DNA of 64,000 nucleotides from Brasenia schreberi (taxonomy: Eukaryota > Streptophyta > Magnoliopsida > Nymphaeales > Cabombaceae), in assembly GCA_036023115.1 (NCBI GenBank), contig JAYKKT010000086.1:14957501-15021500 (forward strand). The letters run 5' to 3'. Position 1 is the stretch's first letter. Each line of letters begins with the position of its first letter. This document shows positions 57,463 to 64,000 of this stretch, one piece after another. The position numbers were made by a program, and so were the translations under genes. Under the pieces are notes generated by a model. The model made no database searches, was not told where the DNA came from, and saw nothing but the letters and a program-made list of their open reading frames with translations.

Positions 57463-59629
57463 GATTTACAAATAAAAAAATAGACAAAGAAGAAAAGAGT
57501 GCATCGAGCTATTCGGACTAAATGGTGGAACCTCAAAAGCGAGAAAGAAGATATATTTAAACAGAAAGTCCTTCAAGGAGATGTTTGGAATTATGTTGGT
57601 ACACCTTGTGATATGTGGAATAATATGACTATACATATTAGGAAAGTGGCGAAAGATGTATTAGGGGTATCTAAGGGAGGTGTACCAGCACAAAAAGAAG
57701 CTTGGTGGTGGAGTGAAGTAGTACAAAATAAAATCAAGGCAAAGAGGGCAAGTTACAAATTACATTATGCTAAGAAAACTAGTGAAACTTTAGAGGCTTA
57801 TAAGAAGGCAAAGAAGGAAGCGAAAAAGGCCGTGAGTGAAGCAAAAGCTAAGATTTGGGAGGTCTTATATAAAAAACTCAACTCAAAAGAGGGTGAAAGA
57901 GATATTTTTAGGATAGCTAGGGCTAGAGATAGAAAACTAAAGATCTTAATTATGTTAGATACATAAAAGACGAGGATGAAAAAATTCTAGTGGCAAATGA
58001 TGATATAAGAAATAGATAGAAAAACTATTTTTATAATCTTTGTAATGAAAATAAAGATGTTAGTATTAGCTTAGGAGATTTAGCCAAATCAGAAAAGTAT
58101 ATAAACCACAATTTCTACCGACGTATTCAAAAGAATGAAGTAAAAGAAGCTCTTAAACATATGAAGGGTGGTAAACCGGTAGGACTAGATAATATTCCTA
58201 TAGAAGTTTGGAAAATACTAGGAGAAATATGAATCACTTGGCTCACTAGACTATTTAATGAAATATGGAAAAACCAAAAGATGCCTGAGGAATGGAGAGC
58301 AAGTACACTTATACCCATATATAAGAACAAGGGAGACATTCAAAATTGTGTGAATTATCGAGGTATCAAGTTAATGAGTCATACTATGAAATTGTGGGAA
58401 AGAATTATTGAACGTAGGTTAAGACAAGTATCAAGTACAAAAGAGAACCAATTTGGATTCATGCCAGGCAGATCTACTATTGAAGCGATTTACCTTTTGA
58501 GACGCCTTATGAAACATTTTAGAGCAAAAAAGAAAGTCCTTCACATGATATTTATTGTTCTAGAAAAAGCTTATGATAGGGTACCGAATGAGGTTCTTTG
58601 GAGGACTTTGGAAAAAAGATGTATTCCATTGACATACATTAACTTTATAAGAGATATGTATGATGATGCAAAAATATGTGTGAGGACTCATGAAGGAATG
58701 ATAGACTTCTTTGAAGTTAATATTGGTTTACATCAAGGATCAACTTTAAGTCCATATTTATTTATAATGGTGATTGATGAGTTAACAAAATAATTTCAAG
58801 ATGAAGTACCTTGGTGTATGTTGATGACATTGTATTAGTGGAGGAGTTTAAGGAAAAAGTTAATAGAAAATTGGAACTATGGAGAGAAACATTAGAAAGC
58901 AAAGGCCTATGACTTAGTAGAACAAATACAGAATATATGGAATGTAAGTTTGATCATTTGGTTACTTCAGAGGACATAGAAATTAAAATTGGCACACATT
59001 GCATCCCCCAAAAGGAAAGTTTTAAATACCTAGGGTCAATTTTTCTGAGTGATGGAAGAATTGATGGAGATGTTATGCATAGAATTAATGCTCATTGGTT
59101 AAAATGGAGAGGAGCATCAGGTATTCTTTGTGATAAGAAGATACCATTAAAGTTAAAAGGTAAATCTTATAGAGCAACAATTAGGCCTACCATGTTTTAT
59201 GGTTATATGTGTTGGGCAGTTAATCATCAACATATACAAAAGATGTCTATGACAGAAATGAAGATGTTGAGATGGATGAGTGGTCATACAAGAAAAGACC
59301 GTATACATAATGAGGTTTTTAGAAACAAATTAGGAGTGGCACCAATAGAGGATAAAATGAGAGAACATCGCTTAATATGGTTTGAACATATAGAAAGAAG
59401 ATCAGAAGAAGAACCTGTAAGAAGGTTAGAAAAACTAAATTTGGAAAGTATTAAAAGAGGTAGAGGACGACCACAAAAGTGTTGGAATGAAACAATAAAG
59501 AATGATCTAGCTTATTGGGAGTTAACTGCTAACATGGCACATGATAGGGATCTGTGGAAACAAAGAATCCATATAGCCGACCCCATCTAGTATGGGAAAA
59601 GGCTTAGTTGTTGTTGTAGTAGTTGTTGT
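57463..59629 (+). mobile_element. RTE-type LINE, longest copy (2.17 kb), 5'-truncated
   Basis: Flanked by TGTTATTGATGATG (57449-57462 and 59630-59643), a perfect 14-bp duplication. The endonuclease domain is missing. Visible parts: pre-RT linker (57499-57966; RTKWWNLKSEKEDIFKQKVL, EAWWWSEVVQNKIKAK), RT fingers and palm (58281-58793; EEWRASTLIPIYKNKGDIQN, GSTLSPYLFIMVIDELTK), and thumb/C-terminal domain (58937-59590; [36 protein letters not shown]). Compared with the copy at 43.85 kb, 7 bases that encode the FA of the FADD active site are deleted at about 58821, so it is dead. The 3' end is AGCCGACCCCATCTAGTATG, AAAAGGCTTAG and TTG/TAG repeats. Confidence 0.93.
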
Positions 59630-59924
59630 TGTTATTGATGATGTGATGAGTTTTAACATACGATTGATGGTTTTGTGCATTGTTTGCTCTGTCTCACTTT
59701 TATGATGATTTTGTTGACCTTAGCTTCAATGCTTCAAATGGTACCCAGTATCTTCTTCAGGATAGCATTTATGTTCTTGTCTAGGTCTAATTAATGATGT
59801 GATTCTGGGTCAAGTTTTATTTTAATTGACTGCTCCAGCCAACCAGGATTAACCACCAAAGTTAATTGCATGATTTCCAGCAATATGTAACTTGTATTGA
59901 ACTAAAAAATTAACTCTTATTATG

Positions 59925-59975
59925 TTCACCACCAACAACAACAAAGCCTTTTTCCCATACTAGATAGGGAATAAG
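59925..59975 (-). mobile_element. Antisense RTE/SINE 3'-end fragment
   Basis: CAACAACAACAAAGCCTTTT TCCCATACTAGATAGGG is the reverse complement of the RTE/SINE 3' end. Only about 45 bp are recognisable and the duplication is unclear. Confidence 0.65.
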
Positions 59976-60190
59976 GATATATTCCTAGCAAAACTCTCTA
60001 TAGTTGTCATTTAATGATGCCAATCTATTTGTGTGCTTGTGTATTTGAAACTTTTCTCGGTTTACCTTTCTCAATTCTTTTAGTCTCTAATGATATTCTT
60101 TTCTTTTGATTAATTGGCAGGTCATATCCTTGTTATAGGGTTCTGGACCTTCCTTATCTTACTACGTCTCATGAAGTCTCCAAAACATTG

Positions 60191-60799
60191 TAGATGTGAG
60201 AATTCCATTATCAATAATAATTTGATAATTTGAACAGCTACTATTAATCAGGACATCGTTGTTGCTATTTTCCAATTTATCATTCTAAAGACCTGAGAAT
60301 TTCAGAAATTCATGTTGAAGGCGAACTTAGTATTTTCATTTTTCATATGGGTATTTTTATCAATACTCCTATCCTTGGCAGGAATTCCTTGTATTCTGCT
60401 AAAAAAGTTGTTTTGCGCTTTGAGGCATTTGGTTGTTAATACCACACAACTATTCAATTGTATATATACTGACCCATGCATGCATGCATACTTGGTCTGT
60501 TTCCATATAAAGGCAAGTTGTATGGAGTAAAGCAAAAAAATGTTTAAGATTTATATTTGGGTGTACGGTGCAATGGTTCACTTCAAAAGGTTAATGCTTT
60601 CACAAACTTTAGACTATAATTTTCCTTCACATATGTGGTTCATTCCAAAATATAGATGTTTAGTCTTGTTTGTCCCTCCAGATTTCCACGACGTGTTTCT
60701 TCTTTGCTCCTGTTTTTAGTAGATATTGTCATTTCCCTGCAGTTGAATAAAACATTCTCTTTAAGTCCGACTTTTGTTTCACAATACTTTGTACTTACA
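60191..60799. other. Non-coding stretch after the FHIT relic
   Basis: No further FHIT exon or other gene is recognised. AT-rich sequence with a short GCATGCATGCAT run at about 60478-60490. Confidence 0.4.
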
Positions 60800-61605
60800 T
60801 GAAATTAGTTACAAACCGAGTAGCGGTTGTAAGAAGGAGCTTTGCATCATCTGTATATCTCCTGATCATACATAATACAAAAGTATGGTTATAGATGAAT
60901 TTTGTGATATCTTGTCAACACTTATTTTCTACCTTCACCTCATTCATCTCTCCAATATCCTCCAGTATGAGATCTAAACAATGGGTAACACATAGTGTCT
61001 AATAAAAAGTCTCATAAGTATCAGTTAACTCATTTTCATTTGCTTTATAGTTAGGTGCATTATCTATAATTAATTAGACTATATTTTCAAGGTCAACCTC
61101 CAATATCACCTTATCAAATTCATGTCTTAGAACCTCTATAGTATGTCGTTCCTCTAACATGTCTAGAGATCTCAAAAACATTAGTCATTTAGGACAATAG
61201 ACAAGAAAGTTTAACAAAGTTCTTGCTCACCTATTTATCTATCTGTCTGCCATGATAGTGCATCCCATCTCCTTCCATAACTTTCTCAAAGTCTAACAAT
61301 ATTCTTGCACTTCAAGGACAATCTTATCTAATAGTTTTTCTCTCAACTTTTGATAAGATGACATCTTATATCCTGGATCAATGTTAGCAATGACATCTAT
61401 GATTGCTTGAAAATAAAAAAATTTGCTACATTAAATGGAATGTTCGTATCATAAAACCATCTCTACTGCAAGATTTGCCTATTCATGCAATTGCTCTTAA
61501 GTCATAGCAACACGAATTCAAAGTTGAGGACTAAGTGTAGTATTTGGAAGAAAAAAAAGACTATGCCAAAATAAGATCTTTTTCTCTCCCTTCCTCTTCT
61601 ACCAC
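60800..61605 (-). mobile_element. hAT (BED/DUF659 family) transposase fragment
   Basis: Near-parallel to 26755-27520: ATACAAAAGTATGGTTATAG ATGAATTTTGTGATATCTTG (minus: QDITKFIHNHTFVLCMIRRYT-like) and, at 61310-61400, the DUF659 block SYQKLREKLLDKIVLEVQEY-like on the minus strand. Terminal repeats were not found, so it is a fragment. It abuts a piece of the solo-LTR family at 61611. Confidence 0.75.
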
Positions 61606-61610
61606 TTATG

Positions 61611-61800
61611 TAGATGTTAATTTTGTTCCAAAGTCTATGTAGAGACTAAAACTCAATTCGCAAAACTAGAAGTGTTTGAGTGTGCCAGAGTGTTTACTTA
61701 AACTAGTAAAGTTTTATAAAAATTTATGACTTCTTAGCGAATGCAAATAAGTGAACTCTTTTCATCGTAAATATTCTTGAACCAATGAAAATGTGGGTAG
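61611..61800. mobile_element. Fragment of the solo-LTR family
   Basis: TGTAGATGTTAATTTTGTTC CAAAGTCTATG... parallels 8690-8880 (TGTAGATGTGAATTTTATTC CAAAGCCTATG) through AACTTCTTAGCGAAT-type sequence. About 190 bp of the about 2.4-kb LTR remain. Confidence 0.7.
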
Positions 61801-61829
61801 ATGTTAGAGATTAGTTGGTGAACTGATAT

Positions 61830-62490
61830 ATCTCACCATTATAAGACCAGATATAAGCTTTGTAGAAAGCTATGTTAGTACATGGATGCACTCACCATCT
61901 AGACACCACATAAATATGGTGTTTCATATTATTAGATACCTAAAGTCATCTATTACTCATGGTTTATATTATTCTCCCAATTCATCTCTCAGTATTGAAA
62001 TGTATTCAGATGTTGATTGGGCAAGCTCTCTCTCTTAATAGAAGATCCACTTCGTAGGTATTGTGCATTCATCTGGGGTAATCTGACATCCTCGAAGAGT
62101 AAGAAACAAAATGTGATCTCTAAGATCATGTGTCGAAGTAGTAATATCGAGTCATTGTCTCAACTACTGCGTGAACTCATTTGGTTAAAAACAACTACTT
62201 AAAGAGCTTCGATTTAGGGATATTATACAAATGACACTCATTTGTGATAATCAAGTTGCATTACATATTGCCTCTAATCCAGCCGATTCACGAGAGGACC
62301 AAAGATACTTGACATAGACTCCGGCTATTTTATTAGAGAAAAGGTTTCTAAAAAAATTTTCAACATCATTCATCTTTGTTCTAAAGACCAATTGGTTGAT
62401 ATTCTTACAAAACTAGTAGTTGTGAATGGATTAAAGAAAGCTCTTGACAAATTGAGTGTTTCAAGTATTCAAGACCCAACTTGAGGGGGT
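61830..62490 (+). mobile_element. Copia RNase H region and polypurine tract
   Basis: Decayed frames read RPDISFV..., ILRYLKSS-like (TATTAGATACCTAAAGTCAT C), IEMYSDADWA-like, ICDNQVALHIASNPA and a C-terminal KTQLEGV with the purine tract TTGAGGGGG (62480-62488). Copia order of RT end, RNase H, PPT is preserved, with many stops. The RTE fragment 62490-62905 is inserted between the PPT and the LTR. Confidence 0.75.
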
Positions 62491-62905
62491 TCTGAGTGTT
62501 GGGCAATTAACATGTACAAAAGATGTTTGTGACAGAAATGAAGATGTTGAGATGGATGAGTGGTCATACAAGAAAAGACTGTATACATAATGAGGTTATT
62601 AGAAACAAATTAGGAATGGCACCAATAGAGGATAAAATGAGAGAATATCGTTTAAGATGGTTTGGACATATAGAAAGAAGATCAGAAGAAGACCTATAAG
62701 AAGGTATTAAAAACTAAATTTTAAAAGTATTAAAAGAGGTAGAGGACGATCACAAAAGTGTTGAAAAGAAACAATAAAGAATGATCTAGCTTATTTTGAG
62801 TTAACTGCTAACATGGCACATGATAGAGCTATGTGGAAACAAAGAATCCATGTAGCCGACCCCATCTAGTATGGGAAAAGGCTTAGTTGTTGTTGTTGTT
62901 TGTTG
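62490..62905 (+). mobile_element. 5'-truncated RTE-type LINE between copia PPT and LTR
   Basis: Starts near GAGTGTTGGGCAATTAAC, reads [33 protein letters not shown], ends with AGCCGACCCCATCTAGTATG GGAAAAGGCTTAG and TTG repeats at 62855-62905. Frame changes present. Confidence 0.88.
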
Positions 62906-63110
62906 TATTTGGGTCATACGGATCCCAATGGATCATATTCTGATCCATTGGGAGCTAAGTATTATTAAATCTACTAATTAGGGGCATTTAGGTCTTCCAA
63001 GTTAAAAACTAGTATAAGTAATGCCCTAATCTTAAACCGTATGATTAAGAGAATGGAATAAGAGAGAGGGGGCTGCAACCTAATGTGATACCGACACCTT
63101 CTTGCTTCAG
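62906..63110 (+). mobile_element. Probable copia LTR start
   Basis: TGTATTTGGGTCATACGGAT opens directly after the RTE tail, with an inverted GGATCAGAATATGATCC-like motif, TAAGTAATGCCCTAATC and GAGAGAGGGGG leader. The right boundary is uncertain. Confidence 0.5.
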
Positions 63111-63299
63111 TTTGATGGTGTTTCTTATTTAGTTTGTTATTATTCCTATTTGGGTTGTTTCTCTGTATTTCTCACATATCCAGTGACCAATTTAGTTTCT
63201 CATCGAGCAAAAGTAAAATCATTTCCTTCACATAGCGAAGTACTCTGTCTAGAGCTTCTCAATTGGTTCTATCTGAACAACTAGTATATCTACTCAACT

Positions 63300-64000
63300 T
63301 ACACACTTCAAACAATATTTGGTCGTGTAAAGTTGGTTAGATATATCAAATTACCGATAATATGAGAATATCATAGTTGAGACATGAGCATACCACTTTC
63401 ATTCTTATAGTGTCGTTTACTATTTTTATATTTGAACCAAACAATAATATATCATCTACGTAAAAGAAAAGAATGATGAATGCATTATTGACTGATTTAC
63501 AGTAAACACACTTATCATAATCATTAGAAACAAAGTCAAAAGATGATTTTACATAATCAAACTTTTCATTATTTAGGAGCTTATTTAAAACCCTATAATG
63601 ATTTAACAAGCTTACACACCTTATACTCATTCTCACGATTTAATCCTTTTGGATGATCTATATAAATTTATTAATAGAGGTCACTATGCATGAAAGCATT
63701 ATTTACATCCATTTGAAGGATTGTATGGTCATAGAAACTGGAGAATAGCTATCAAAGTAATCTATTTCTTTTTTTTTGTTTGTATCTCTTGACAACTAAT
63801 TTAGTCTTATACTTGTTGACTTCTGTCTACATTCAGTTTCTTCTTAAAGATCTACTTACAACCCATAGTAGAATAACTAGGAGGCAAATCCACCAATTCG
63901 AAAGTATTGTTAGAGATAATTGACTAGATTTCATCGTTAATGGCTTCCTTCCAAAACTTACCTTCAAGTAAGGTCGTATCCTACTACAAGGTGATAATAA
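63300..64000 (-). mobile_element. Ty1/copia reverse transcriptase relic
   Basis: Minus strand from the window end: FWKEAINDEI (start of the RT domain), FELVDLPPSYSTMGCK, SYSPVSMTIQ-like, then YDKCVYCKSV and FYVDDILLFGSNI with an intact YVDD catalytic motif (about 63448-63437). Stops and frame changes exclude function. The element continues beyond the window and is opposite in direction to the copia piece at 61.8 kb, so it is a separate insertion. Confidence 0.85.

Larger units (their letters stand above)
55316..60190 (+). pseudogene. FHIT-like (HIT-family dinucleoside triphosphatase) relic
   Basis: Exon 1 (55316-55432) opens with ATG and reads MAEGELGDYMFGPYKVYKEE then VFYTTDLCFVMVNLR, the FHIT N-terminus (family FGPYKId..EVFY.T.LSyA.VNLRP.LPGHVLV). 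After NLR one base is missing: restoring it would give the P-[IL]-L-P-G ending and a GT donor at 55433. A matching acceptor at 60119-60120 is followed by GHILV, then decayed text (RVLDLPYLTTSHEVSKTL, resembling the V.RF.DLT..E..DL block) and a stop. The catalytic HIT motif HxHxH and later exons were not found. An RTE LINE fills part of intron 1 (57463-59629). FHIT enzymes hydrolyse Ap3A in the cytosol. If the missing base were a sequencing error, exon 2 would still be broken. Confidence 0.7.

Noticed and set aside
1..64000. CRISPR array, prophage, operon or other prokaryotic system
   Set aside because: Spliced eukaryotic gene, plant retroelements and no bacterial gene organisation; the regular repeats found are TA microsatellites and transposon subterminal words.

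Overview
This window is nuclear DNA of a flowering plant. It has a split gene with GT/AG introns, plant gene families (NEDD1, FCS-like zinc finger, FHIT, plant mobile domain), and mostly transposon-derived sequence. The species cannot be named from the sequence alone. No prokaryotic feature, CRISPR array, rRNA or functional tRNA gene was seen.

One gene looks intact: a plant NEDD1 homologue (WD40 protein that recruits gamma-tubulin) on the + strand, 33092-52804. It has ten coding exons that join in frame into 813 codons plus stop. Its second intron is about 9.6 kb and mostly made of nested elements: two SINEs, three hAT DNA transposons with 8-bp target duplications, an RTE-type LINE, and an Au-like SINE inserted in that LINE. 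Intron 4 carries another 5'-truncated RTE copy with a perfect 15-bp duplication.

Two other host genes are visible but broken. An FCS-like zinc finger (FLZ/DUF581) pseudogene at 19151-20721 has lost its ATG, has two frame changes and has lost one zinc-binding Cys. A FHIT (HIT-family dinucleotide triphosphatase) relic at 55316-about 60190 has a frameshifted exon 1, an RTE insertion in intron 1 and a decayed exon 2.

Layout: 1-330, end of a minus-strand copia element; 1.4-2.8 kb, three unrelated captured gene fragments (Ran GTPase, calreticulin, PDS5-like Tudor) in one orientation next to a copia-like 3' end; 5.2-7.35 kb, a non-autonomous hAT-like element with a non-repetitive interior; 7.56-8.26 kb, tandem units built on (TA)n; 8.69-11.07 kb, a complete solo LTR with 5-bp duplication; 14.3-15.2 kb, a plant-mobile-domain relic followed by a minus-strand MULE transposase relic (15.6-16.8 kb); 18.8-20.8 kb, FLZ pseudogene; 22-32 kb, SINEs, an AGCT-rich repeat in two copies, a hAT element with a nested RTE fragment, a copia LTR, and a perfect 48-bp inverted repeat 2.5 kb apart; 33-53 kb, NEDD1; 54-60 kb, FHIT relic and the longest RTE copy; 60.8-64 kb, hAT, copia and RTE fragments.

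A recurring theme is the RTE 3' end (AGCCGACCCCATCTAGTATG, then AAAGGCTTAG and TTG repeats). It appears on RTE LINEs, on SINEs and as 40-50 bp micro-insertions with clear target duplications, which suggests SINEs and RTE LINEs here share one mobilisation machinery. All coordinates were read by eye; family names rest on recognised motifs, not searches.
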